A program made the translations under genes and the position numbers. From the NCBI RefSeq assembly GCF_033118175.1, contig NC_083697.1:20248001-20312000 (forward strand): 64,000 nucleotides of DNA, in the 5' to 3' direction. Under the pieces are notes generated by a model. That model worked only from the letters and a program-made list of their open reading frames with translations. It was not told the DNA's origin and did no database searches. This document shows positions 1 to 9,689 of this stretch, piece by piece; positions within the stretch are counted from its first letter, which is position 1, and each line of letters starts with the position of its first letter. Source of the DNA: Dama dama (Eukaryota > Chordata > Mammalia > Artiodactyla > Cervidae).

Positions 1-72
1 ATGCCAGGACTCTAGTCCAAAAGTACAGTTGAGTTGCCTGTGAAGTGAAGAGGACTATTTATAGAATAATTA

Positions 73-299
73 GGGCTTCCCTGGTGGCCCAATTGGTAAA
101 GAATCCGCCTGCAATGCAGGAGACGGCCTGCAATGTAGGAGACCCAGGTTCAATCTCTGGTCAGGAAGATCCCCTGGAGAAGGAAACAAAAAACCCGCTC
201 CAGGATTCTTGCCTGGGAAACCCCAGGGACAGAGGAGCCTGGTGTGCTACAGTCCATGGAGTCGCAAAGAGTTGCACACAGCTTAGTGACTAAACCACC
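73..299 (+). repeat. Bov-tA SINE
   Basis: It begins GGGCTTCCCTGGTGG (tRNA-like head) and ends in the BovB-derived tail GAGTCGCAAAGAGTT. The flanks carry a 12-bp target duplication with two mismatches (61-72 and 300-311). The 82-residue open frame over it is not a gene. Confidence 0.9.
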
Positions 300-480
300 A
301 TAGAATGATCAGGAAGGAATTTTCTAGGGGGTTGGTAGAGAAGTTCTTTGTAAACTTTTCACTGACTTCATCAACACCACATAGGAGGGGCCTAACCTAT
401 GAATTCATAGGCCTAACCTAATGCATAGGCCTAACCTGTGAATGTAAGTAGGAATCGCAATCACTTATCCTTTTATCCAT
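300..480. other. Unique intron with a small reiterated motif
   Basis: GGCCTAACCT occurs three times between about 388 and 437, twice as CATAGGCCTAACCT. Otherwise nothing is recognised. Confidence 0.6.
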
Positions 481-484
481 TTCT

Positions 485-775
485 GCTTCCAGGTCCCTCT
501 AAGCCCTCCATGTTCTGGCCCCTGGGACTTCTTTGACCTCATCTCTACCTTCTTTCCCTCATCCTCACTCCTACTTTGGTGATAGTGGCTTCCCGACTAT
601 CCCTTGAACTGTCAGACTTGCTCCCACGTCAGGGTCTTTGTATTTGCAATTATTTTAGTTCGGAATGTTTTTATCTTAGATATCTACAAGGCTTGCTCCC
701 TTCTCCTTTAGGTCTTTGCTCAAATGTCACTTCACTGTCTCATAAGGTCTTCCCTGACCACCCTATTTCACAGTG
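485..775 (+). repeat. L2 LINE 3'-end fragment
   Basis: The phrases TCTTTGCTCAAATGTCACTTC and TTCCCTGACCACCCTATTTC are diagnostic of the L2 3' region, preceded by diverged upstream L2 sequence. It is old and heavily mutated. Confidence 0.75.
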
Positions 776-1204
776 CACACACAGACATATACCTGATTGT
801 GGCAGAGTGTGTTCCAAAGGTGGTCACAACAATCTCTTCCAACCCACATGTTCTTCTGCAATGTGACCCTGCCATTCCTCCAACAAGAAGTAGAATCTAG
901 AATTTATTTTCCTTCTCCTTGAGCCTGAACTGGCCCTGTGACCTACTGTGGACAAAGGATGTGGCAGACATGACACTGTGTACCTTTCTGGTCTGGACAT
1001 TAAGAGACACCTCTGGAGTGTGGATGTTTCTCTGGAGCATAGGCTTGTACTTGGTCCACTAGGTCCCAGAAATTTCAGTACTGAATTAGTTTTCTCTTAA
1101 TTACTTGGTGGGGGATTCATTGTGGGTAAATTCAGACTCCACACAGACACTTGGCACAGACTTGTTGCTATTTCTTTTTGGATGGATATATACAAACACA
1201 TTAC
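776..1204. other. Diverged, probably repeat-derived intron
   Basis: The stretch around 860-960 (TGTGACCC, then CCTTGAGCCTGAACTGGCCC) reads like an ancient interspersed repeat whose family I cannot name. No gene is seen. Confidence 0.4.
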
Positions 1205-1850
1205 TCCCTGGCAAATAGAAGGGGAAACGGTGGAAGTAGGGACAGATATCCTCTTCTCGGCCTCCAAAATTACCTCGGACAGGGACTGCAGCCATGAAAT
1301 CAGAAGACAATTGCTTCTTGGCAGGAAAAGAGATGACAAACCTAGACAGTGTGTTGAAAAGCAGAGACATTACTCTGCCGACAAAGGTCCATATAGTCAA
1401 GGCTGTGGTCTTCCCAGTGGTCAGGTATGGTTGTGAGAGCTGGAGGCATAAAGAAGGCAGAGCACCAAAGAATTGATGCCTTCAAATTGTGGTGCTGGAG
1501 AAGAATCCTGAAAGTCCCTTGGACAGCAAGGAGATCAAACTAGTCAATCTTAAGGGAGATCAACCTTAAATATTCACTGGAAGGACTGATCCTGAAGCTG
1601 AAGTTCCAGTATTTAGATCATCTGATACAAACAGACAACTCATTGGAAAAGTCTCTGATGCTGGGAAAGATTGAAGGCAAAAGGAGAAGAGGGCATCAGA
1701 GGATGAGATGGCTGGACGGCATCACCAATGCAATGAACATGAACTTGGGCAAGCTCCGGGAGATGGTGAGGGACAGAGAGGCCTGGAGTGCTGCAGTCCA
1801 TGGGGTCTCAAAGAGTCTGACATGACTGGGTGACTGAACAACAACAAAAT
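1205..1850 (+). repeat. BovB LINE, 3' part (5'-truncated)
   Basis: The C-terminal region of the BovB reverse-transcriptase ORF can be followed (LFSASKITSD, RRGHQRMRWLDGI, AVHGVSKSLT) but is broken by frameshifts and stops. It ends ACTGAACAACAACAAAA, followed by a short AT repeat. It is a dead copy. Confidence 0.9.
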
Positions 1851-1862
1851 ATATATATATAT
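1848..1862. repeat. (AT)n microsatellite at BovB tail
   Basis: A short alternating AT run directly follows the A-rich LINE end. Confidence 0.8.
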
Positions 1863-2822
1863 CTATTTGGCTTCCATCTCAGAGCTTGGGCAGAGAGGAA
1901 GCTTCCCTCCCCCACTTCTCTGGCTGGGTTAGTAGAGCTGTTCAGTTCCATTTCATAGCTGTGCAAACTTTTAAGAATTTTATGCAAATATTTCACCCCA
2001 TGAAGCCCAAGGCCCTGTCCCTGCACAGGAATTAAAGCGGCAATCCCTTAGACTGTAACCAAGTGTAAATCCCTTTGGTATAGAGTCAGGAGCAGTAATC
2101 TATTATTCTGACTTTGAACATCTATCTTTTGTGCATTTAAAAAAATTTAATTTACTATATTTATGTAATGGGAGAAGATTCCGCATTCTCCATGTTGATG
2201 GAACTGTAAGTCTGACTCTTTATCTCTAACTGTGGCTTGAAAGGTTTTATCTAATTTCAGGCAAGAGTGAGCTGAGCAGGCCCAGGGCATCCTCTCTTGC
2301 CTCTGAAATCTCATGATGTTGAATACTTAGACCTTTGGAATGGATTTTGAGTGGATACCAGGAAGGCTGAGTCAAAGGGCAAAACAGGAAGACTGTGCTG
2401 TCCCCTCGTATTATTTCCTTATCCGTATAGTATCACACACACACCTCTCCTGCATCAGGGTTTCCCAAATGCTGGGGATTGAGATGCCCTTCCCCTGTAC
2501 CTTCTTTGCTTTCCAGGACACCGCCCCTGCTCTAAGCCTCCCTTTCTCTCTGGGAAACCCAGCGTAGGTAGAGGCTCAAGAGATGTTTAGGGGCAGATGT
2601 TTACAAGTAAGCACCTAATCCTGAGGCTGAGTTTGTTTTCTTCAGGAACTTCTGGCAGTATCTTTGAGGAAATGACAGCTCCAACTGCTGGAGAATAGGA
2701 TCTAGGACTTTTACCTTAGACATGTGATATGTGGGCAGAGAAGTGTACTGCTCATGATGGTATCAAGGCTTAACCCATCATCAGGAGAAAAGTTCTATAC
2801 TACCTTGGTGAGAGGTGTGAGA

Positions 2823-2848
2823 ACCAACCAACCAACCAACCAACCAAA
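2823..2848. repeat. (AACC)n microsatellite
   Basis: Six consecutive AACC-type units. Confidence 0.9.
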
Positions 2849-3236
2849 TAAGTGAAAAGATTATTTGCTTGTGTAAAGCAAAGCTATCAACACGCCTGCC
2901 TACCAACTTGACCTTGATTAACAAGTCACACTACAGCAAATCAGTGTATTATAAAACATGCCCTCTGTTCCAAGTTCTATTTAATGAGAACAAACATTAG
3001 AACACTGCCTGCCCACACCCAGCCCTCATTTTTGGGTGCCACCACCCTCTCACCATAGAACGTTCTGCTGACACATCATTCCATCTGATGCTGTCAGGAG
3101 GAATATTAGCAGTTAGGTTTCTCTCATACCTTAAAGATGATAAACCCCACACATTATGAAAATGTCCCCAATTATGGACATTTGAATTAAGACTTTTTTT
3201 TTTCCCTAAGTTCAACTCTGTTGACGTGGTTACTTT

Positions 3237-3279
3237 AGAAAACTATATAAGCAAAAAAAAAAAAAAGAAAACTATATAA
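3237..3279 (+). mobile_element. Poly(A)-only retroinsertion with 14-bp target duplication
   Basis: AGAAAACTATATAA occurs at 3237-3250 and again at 3266-3279; between them lie only GC and an A-run (3253-3266). The 5' flank CTTT|AGAAAA resembles the L1-endonuclease consensus TT/AAAA. This fits target-primed insertion that copied only a poly(A) tail. Confidence 0.75.
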
Positions 3280-4140
3280 TAAGACCCGGGTACAATTTAC
3301 ACACAGCTGCAAGAACTTGAGAGTGAATGAGCTTGGGCTTTTGAAAAGTTAGCCTCCATAAGCCCATTTCTCTCATGCCCTTTTACCTCTGCCCCTCTCT
3401 GTATCCAGCAACTGTCTCATTCAGTATAGTCAGTACAGTTCCTTTTCAAAGGAAATGAAGTAGTTAAAAGATATTTTAACCTCTTCAAGTCCAGAGTTAT
3501 TAAAACAATAGCAATAACTAAACTCAGTTTTAAAAATGAGCCAGTTCTGTTTCTGGGAGAGGCAACTTGCATTCTATTTTTGTCCTTTACCCTTTCAGTC
3601 TTGGAAATGAGTACAGCAGGCTACAGGTTTCTAAATCTTATGGTTATCAGTAATTTAAATAATTCAAGAATTCTATGGAAGTGAACTTTGCGGTAACACA
3701 GAGCAGGCCCCTGCCCCCACCAGCCCTCCTCTACATTACAGCCTCAGTTAGAATGTCAGCCTCATTTTCCATTTCATTCAGAGTGACAGAAGGGAAAAAA
3801 AAGATACTTTAAGGCCTAATCAGGTACTGTACCGGTGCTCCTAGTGATGGAAAAAAAAATCTCAAATTACTTCAGTGGGTTTGTCAGCTCTATTGTTAGC
3901 ATAGTCAAGTGGCCCTACAGAAAGGAGACAGGAGAGCTAAGAGAAAATAGTAGAATTCTAATCTGCTTTTTAAAGGCTCTTGGTCAGAAGTATAGCAATT
4001 CAGATACCCCTGTTTGAAAGCAGCGGGACAGATTTGTTAGACGACAAAAGCTCCAATTAGTATTTTCCACCCCCTTTCACAATTTTCTCTATTGCTTTTG
4101 GCTCTGAAACCCTTTATGCCAGGGCCTTTGTGCTGGCAAG

Positions 4141-4571
4141 AGGCGGGTGGAAGGGCGCCGCGGCAGGCCGGCCGGCGGGAGCGCTGGAGGCGGCAAGGGG
4201 AGGCCCGCGGGCCTCGGTTCCCGCCGGCCCCGCGGAAGTCAAGGAGCCCCGGGAGCAGACGCGCCCCGGACCGGGCGCCGCCGGGACCTGGGGGGCCCGC
4301 CAGAGGACGCCTACCTGCGTGCATTGAGATTCGGGCCTGGCGGACGACCAGCTGCGGGGCGATGGGCGTCGCGGGCTGCAGCCTGTGCAGCGCTTTGGCG
4401 ACCCGCAGCAGCTGGCCCGAGGCGTCGAGCCCGTACAGGAGACGGTCGCTCAGGAACACGACGGCGGCGGCCGTGGCGCAGTCCCGGGCGAGGATGGAGG
4501 CTTTCAGGGACTCCTGGGGGGAACATCCACCGGACACCATCAACGGGACCGAAAGAGCGCCCGGCAGAAGA
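4141..4571. promoter_or_regulatory. Intragenic CpG island around ALPK1 coding exon
   Basis: By hand count the block holds roughly 57 CpG dinucleotides in about 430 bp at about 70% G+C, close to the number expected without CpG depletion, whereas the flanks are AT-rich and CpG-poor. It spans the third coding exon and the start of the downstream intron. No TATA box or initiator stands out. It could be an alternative promoter, an unmethylated regulatory patch, or a product of GC-biased gene conversion. Confidence 0.6.
4315..4513 (-). CDS. ALPK1: ALPK1 third coding exon (residues 93-158 plus first base of codon 159)
   Basis: The exon is 199 nt, entered in phase 0 from CCCCCCAG|GAG and left in phase 1 through GCAG|GTAGGC. 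It encodes ESLKASILARDC, then DRLLYGLDASG, then PATPIAPQLVVRQARISMHAG, continuing the helical-repeat N-terminal domain. Arg116, Arg150 and Arg153, which I recall as ligand-contacting, are conserved. The exon is unusual in base composition: it lies within a CpG-dense patch that also covers about 170 bp of the intron beyond its donor. About 16 of 67 residues differ from my memory of the human sequence, far more than in the preceding exon. Open frames on both strands across the patch result from GC richness. No frameshift or stop is present. The next exon is outside the window. Confidence 0.93.
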
Positions 4572-5354
4572 GAGAGCAGTCTTGGGACCAGGCTAGTCTA
4601 GGTATTGCGATCTAAAGAAGAACAACAAAACCTAGATCTAGGAGAGGAAACGGTAGGCGACTGGAGCCAAAGACAGTCATCATCATCGTCGTCATCCCAG
4701 TTCATTTGTGGGAGAAACTATTTTTTATTCCATCTTCCCTATTACATTTCTAAAATTATAGGGGTGATAAAATGCATATATCCTGTTATTAAAAATCCAA
4801 ACAATATCAAGTCAAAATTAAATGTGCCCCTTTGCTTCCCAATGCTCTAACTTATTTTCCCCCTGCCTCCCACCAATTTCATTCTTGTTCTTCCTGATAA
4901 TGGTTTCTCAGAGATCTTTCCAGAACTTCCTCTACCCTTTTATGTATATTTAGACATTAATTGATTCCCTGCGGTGCCTTACTTTCTTCCTCCCTTTCTC
5001 CTTTTCTCCCCTTTTTCTTTCTTCTCTCTTTTCTCTCCCTTTCTTTTCCTTCCTTTCCTTCCTAAATGAAATTACACTAGACATACTGTTGTGCTATTTG
5101 GTTTCTTCAGTCATCATAACATCTAGAATAGCTTTCCACATCAGTTCATAACACCCTGCTTCACTTATTACCTACATTTTAATTAATAAGAAATACAGAA
5201 TTCTAGGTAATGTTTTATATTTATATGATCATGTTTAGTGAATGAATAAAATAAGAAACAGACATGAAAGTATAACAAAGAGTGAGAAATAGAGATTTAA
5301 ATGAGGCAAAGTTTTATGGAAAAACACCATATTTAGGGCTTTTAAGGTATTATA
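4572..5354. other. Unique intron with pyrimidine tract
   Basis: A short TCATCATCATCGTCGTCATC run is at 4676-4696, and a long C/T-rich tract at 4980-5062 (TTTCC/TTCC units). No coding signal is seen beyond the exon's edge. Confidence 0.6.
4980..5062. repeat. Polypyrimidine tract, (TTTCC)n-like
   Basis: About 80 bp, almost entirely C and T, with repeated CCTTTC/TTCC units. Confidence 0.8.
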
Positions 5355-5632
5355 CAGTGAGTGAAAGTCACTCAGTTGTGTCCGACTCTTTGCAACCCCA
5401 TGGACCATACCGTCCATGGAATTCTCCAGGCCAGAATACTGGAGTGGGTAGCCTTTCCCTTCTCCAGGGGATCTTCCCAACCCAGGGATCCGACCCAGGT
5501 TTCCCACATTGCAGGCAGATTCTTTACCAGCTGAGCCACAGGGGAAGCCCAAGAATACTGGAGTGGGTAGCCTATCCCTTCTCTGGCGGACCTTCAGCCA
5601 GATTCCTTACCAACTGAGCTATCAGGGAAGCC
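5355..5632 (-). repeat. Bov-tA SINE, long form with extra head segment
   Basis: It reads as a reversed Bov-tA (GTGTCCGACTCTTTGCAACC to CACAGGGGAAGCCC), followed by a second partial copy (AAGAATACTGGAGTGGGTAG to CAGGGAAGCC). TAAGGTATTATA (5343-5354) and TAAGATATTATA (5633-5644) flank the whole, so it entered as one unit. Confidence 0.88.
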
Positions 5633-5837
5633 TAAGATATTATATTAAAGGCATTATTACACTAAAGACATTAAAAGTCATACAGCTGATAACATAAATG
5701 AATTTATCACCCATTTGCTAAACTGAATCAAGTAGAATGTTTTCTGGGCTTGTTAGTTCACATATGAAGCCTAGAAAGCACTGTAAGCATTGCCCATCTT
5801 CCTAATCTTTTTATACAAACACTGCTTTCTTCATCAC
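5633..5837. other. Unique intron
   Basis: Nothing recognised. Confidence 0.6.
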
Positions 5838-5990
5838 ATAAGTACTAACATTTATTGGGCAAAACTAGGTACCAGGCACAGTGCTAAGAGCTTTATATGT
5901 ATTAATTTATTTAATCATCACCAAAAATTCAAAGAGGCAGATTCTATTTAATTATCAAAATCAGTATTTTAATCATCCAATTGAATTATT
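5838..5990 (+). repeat. MIR SINE
   Basis: The MIR core phrase ACCAGGCACAGTGCTAAGAG is followed by AATCATCACCAAAAATTC and GAGGCAGATTCTATT. Confidence 0.75.
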
Positions 5991-6013
5991 TCTCCCATTC
6001 TGACTCCAAATCC

Positions 6014-6097
6014 TACTGGGTTGGCCAAAAATGTTCATTTGGATTTTTCCAGAACATCCTATGGAAAACCCAAATGAATGTTTTGGCCAACTCAATA
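6014..6097. mobile_element. Mariner-family MITE (two terminal inverted repeats only)
   Basis: An 80-bp palindromic element has arms GGGTTGGCCAAAAATGTTCA and a matching reverse complement ending TTTTGGCCAACTCAA. TA dinucleotides (6014-6015 and 6096-6097) flank it, as expected for mariner. No transposase sequence is present, so it is non-autonomous. Confidence 0.88.
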
Positions 6098-6795
6098 TTT
6101 CTTTTCATTTATACCTTGCTACCAAGAGCCACCACAATAATCCTCTTTTCAAACTAATGCATTCTTGTTAAGGCTTTTAACCTATTACTGTGTTTTTTAA
6201 GTTTAAAAAGTGATAATGTGCTCTTGTATTTGTTCTTTCGTTCTGAGTTGATCACTGTTGAAATTGTGACATTAATAGTAGTACCACTTGTTAGGGGGAT
6301 ATCTCTTCTCTCCTTTTGATGTTTCCTTCCATGTGCAGGGAACTCAGTTACTGTAGCACTCCTGGCCTCTTTCTACTTATTCTGCCCCAGGAGAGGGGGA
6401 CGATTTTGATTGGTAAACTTGGGAAGAAACTGGGCATGCATTGCTTAGCTCCTCAGTTTTTTCTTTGGGGATCAGAGTGTCTGAAGGAAATAGGGATTCT
6501 TCTCTGCTCTTCTGTGTCAGGCCTTCTCTAGAAAACCATCCTATGTGGGGTGTTCTGCTTGGTTTGGTAATCTCTGTGACTGAATGGGGAAGTCAGCATA
6601 ATTCTGGGGTTCATCTAGCAGAACCCCTTGCCCTAAAACCTAGCTGTATCTTCCAAGTTAGCCTTTGTCAGAATTAAAGGTAATATTTAATCTCTTGTCT
6701 CCCTAACTCTTTTGTTTTATTTCTTAGGAGGGTAAGAGGGTTGTTATTTATGGGATCTGCCCAAAGACCCCAATGTTAATCATTACCTAACACAC
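6098..6795. other. Unique intron
   Basis: No repeat or gene recognised. The short open frames at 6316-6677 have no supporting features. Confidence 0.55.
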
Positions 6796-6986
6796 CATGT
6801 GTGCTAAGTCGCTTTAGTTGTGTCCGAAACCTTTGTGACTCTTTGTGTCCAAGGGATTCTCCAGGCAAGAATACTAGAGTGCCCTCATCCAGGGGACCTT
6901 TCCCACCCAGGTATCGAACCTGCATCTCTTTAGGTCTCCTGCATAGGCAGGCAGGTTCTTTATCACGAGTGCCATCTGGGAAGTCC
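6796..6986 (-). repeat. Bov-tA SINE
   Basis: A reversed and diverged Bov-tA with exact 11-bp duplications ACCTAACACAC at 6785-6795 and 6987-6997. Confidence 0.88.
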
Positions 6987-7985
6987 ACCTAACACACATA
7001 ACCCTTTCTAAAGGAAACTGCTCTGCCCACAGCTCCTGCCTTTGAAGCAGCAACGTTTTGTGTTGACCTTGATCCCCTCTCCCCATCTTACCACCAGCTG
7101 AAGGCTAACCTAAGAGTACCTACCTCATACCTAGCCCATGACTCTCTGGCCTGGATTGAAAAATGAATTTATCAATCTAAACTAAGAAACACAGAATTTT
7201 CCAGTTGCTGCAGGATAGGAAGAAGCAGAGAGTAGAGTTTAGCTAAGCTACATTTATGTATAACACCCATGTGAAGGTCCGAGAATGTGACTGTGAATCC
7301 AGATCCACATTTTCACCAATGCTATTATTAGAGTTACAGGCTTCCTTTATCATCCCATGTGTATCTTCATAATAATGTACACCCTATTCTATGAATTTGC
7401 TTGTGTGCCTCTGTTTAACTCAACCAAAAATGCCTAACTAAAACTGAAATGCTCAAAACTTCTACTGAGGATTGTCAAGTAAATCATCAATCTGAAAAAC
7501 ACAAGTTTTAAAATGAGAATAAGTCAGTCATTTGACATTTGTAAGACATAAATTTAAAGGTAGAAAAGGAAGTTGCTGGCTTTATGCATGCCCAGCTCTG
7601 TTTAATGTGGAGTCTCTGATCAAGAGTTCCCTCTACATTAGGTGCACAACAACACGGCCCTTTGGTTTGCAACCTCAGCGGCTATCTGCAGAACGTGCAG
7701 CATCTGCCACTGCCAGGCTCTCTTAAACCGTTCTTTGAAACAGCAGCTCTATTCCTGTCACCCTGCTCATGACCCTGTGGAGGGGACTCAGCAAGCCACA
7801 GTGAGCCCCTTCTCTCTGAGGTGCGTGCCTGATGTTTAGTTCTGCTCTTCATTCTCATTCTGGATAAGAGTACCTACGTGGAAAAAAAAAAAAAGAGTAC
7901 CTACGTGGGATGCAATGTTCAGAGGCAGGTCTGTTCTCCAGGGCTGATTCTCCTCCCTTTCCTCCTTGACAATAATGGTTTCCAT
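6987..7985. other. Unique intron containing an oligo(A) insertion
   Basis: No gene seen; the oligo(A) insertion is annotated separately. Confidence 0.55.
7866..7908 (+). mobile_element. Poly(A)-only retroinsertion with 16-bp target duplication
   Basis: AAGAGTACCTACGTGG is repeated exactly at 7866-7881 and 7893-7908, separated only by A residues (7882-7894). The 5' flank GGAT|AAGAGT is an acceptable L1-endonuclease site. No insert body exists. Confidence 0.8.
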
Positions 7986-7989
7986 CTTT

Positions 7990-8140
7990 GTGAAAAATGT
8001 TCACACAAATGATTTCATTTATATTTATAGTAACTACAAAATCTAAGTAGGGTAGGGAAACGGAGACTGAGAGGTCGACTTTCCAAAGTTACAAAGTCAA
8101 AAGGGTCAGGGTCAGGCAGGAAGGAACTCAAGTCTCTATC
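7990..8140 (+). repeat. MIR SINE, 3' half
   Basis: GGGAAACGGAGACTGAGAGG, then AAAGTTACAAAGTCAAAAGG and GGAACTCAAGTCT, follow the MIR core and 3' arrangement. Confidence 0.7.
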
Positions 8141-8164
8141 ATTTTTTTTTTCCCCCTTTTCTGT

Positions 8165-9330
8165 TGTGGTAAAAAGCACAGAACATAAAATTTACCATCT
8201 TAGCTTTTTTTAAGTATGGCATTCAGTAGTGTTAAGTGTATTCACATTGTTGTAAATTAGATCTTCAGAACTTTTTTATCTTGCAAATATGAAACTCAAT
8301 ACACATTAAACAAACCCTTTCTCCCTTCTCTCTAGCCCCTGGTAACCACCGTTTTACTTTCTGTTTCTATGAATTTGACTCTTCTAAGGTATGTCATACT
8401 AGTGAATCATACAGATTTTGTCTTTCTGTGACTGGCTTACTTGACTTAGCATAAAGTCTTTAAAGTTCATCTATGTTGTAGTATGTGACAAAATTTCCTT
8501 CCTTTAAAATGTTGTATGGAATATAACAAAATATACCAGTTTTTGTTTATCCATTCATCTGTCAGTGGACATCTGAGTTGCTTCCACAGCTTGACTATTG
8601 TGAATAGCACTGCTATGAACATGGGTGTACAAATATCTCTTTGAGGCCCTGCTTTCAATTCTTTCAGATATATACCAAGAAGTGCGATGGCTGGATTAAA
8701 TGGTAGTTACATTTTTAAGTTTTTGAGGAGCCGCCACACTGTTTTCCATGGAGCTTACACCATTTTACAATACTGTTAGGGGAAGCACACTGATTGAAAC
8801 CGCCCACCCTGGCCAGGCACCATAGTAACCATTTGCATAAGTTGTTTTATGACAGGAGATCCTGATAAGGAATACGGAACTAATAAGCCACCACCAGCCG
8901 GAAGAGTTTGGGAAAGGTTGAAAGGAGACACCGCGTGTCTGTCCACTTCCCAGAATCCCTCTCGCTAGCATCTATCTTGGCTGAGCGATGCGTGCGCCAC
9001 CAGGAAAGACTCTGAATTAGAATGATTGGCCAAAGACCATCCGGAAACTAATCCCATCACCATAAAACCCGAGACTGTGAGCCACGCGGCAGAGCAGTTC
9101 TCCTGGGTTCCCTTACCCTCCTGCTCTCCACCCAGGCGCCCTTTCCCAATAAAATCTCTTGGTTTGTCAGCACATGTGTCTCCTCAGATAATCATTTCCG
9201 AGTGTTAGACAAGAGCCCAGTTTCGAGCCCAGTTTCGGGCCCTGGAAGGGATCCCCCTTCCTGCAACAATACCACCAACAGTGCACAGAGCTTCAGTTTC
9301 TTCACAACCTCAGCTAATACTTGAGGAACT
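8165..9330 (+). mobile_element. L1M (L1MB-type) 3' UTR fragment, split by an LTR
   Basis: Characteristic L1MB 3' UTR phrases include CATTCAGTAGTGTTAAGTGT, CCCCTGGTAACCACCGTTTT, GTTTATCCATTCATCTGTCA and CGCCACACTGTTTTCCATGG. The element resumes after 9268 with CACCAACAGTGCACAGAGCTT, showing that the LTR landed inside it. Confidence 0.85.
8774..9268 (+). mobile_element. Solo LTR of an endogenous retrovirus
   Basis: A 495-bp element starts TGTTAGGGG and ends CTGCAACA, flanked by the 4-bp duplication ATAC (8770-8773 and 9269-9272; the shared flank could be read as up to 7 bp). An AATAAA polyadenylation signal is at 9148-9153 and a CCAAT-like ATTGGCC near 9024. A 12-bp tandem duplication AGCCCAGTTTCG lies near the 3' end. 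No second LTR or internal region is present, so it is a recombined solo LTR. Its transcriptional sense opposes ALPK1. Confidence 0.88.
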
Positions 9331-9689
9331 CAAGTCTCTTGAGGGTCAGTCTTTCTTCTGCTTCCCCCCTGTGTCTGATCAAGGTGATTCTGGGCAGGGC
9401 CTAATCCGCACAGGAATCTGGGCATAGGAATCTGAGTCTTTGGAGCTTGAACTCTTCACTTACTGAGTTCAAACAGTGGTTCTTAGGAAGCTGTATCCTG
9501 TATTATGATTAAAAAATTTTCTAAGAAAAAAAGAAAAACAGGGGCAAATAAAAACAAATCCCAATTGAAAAGAGTGTTCTTGTTATGTATTTTAAAATAA
9601 GGGAAAGAAAACTTTCCAGGAGATGACCTTTAATTTCAGTATTTTAAACCTCTCTAGTGAAAGCTGGTATGTACCATGAGACAAAATGA
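9331..9689. other. Unique, partly A-rich intron
   Basis: There is an A-rich patch at 9510-9560; nothing else recognised. Confidence 0.5.

Larger units (their letters stand above)
1863..4140. other. Unique intron, no gene seen
   Basis: It contains an AACC microsatellite, an oligo(A) insertion with target duplications (both listed separately) and a T-run near 3193. Open frames here are short and unsupported. Confidence 0.6.

Noticed and set aside
4092..4601. 169-codon plus-strand open frame antisense to the ALPK1 exon
   Set aside because: Low stop-codon density from the CpG-rich patch explains it; the minus strand has true homology and splice sites.
5235..5697. Several 60-111-codon frames on both strands
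   Set aside because: All fall on a Bov-tA SINE; such frames recur at every SINE in the window.
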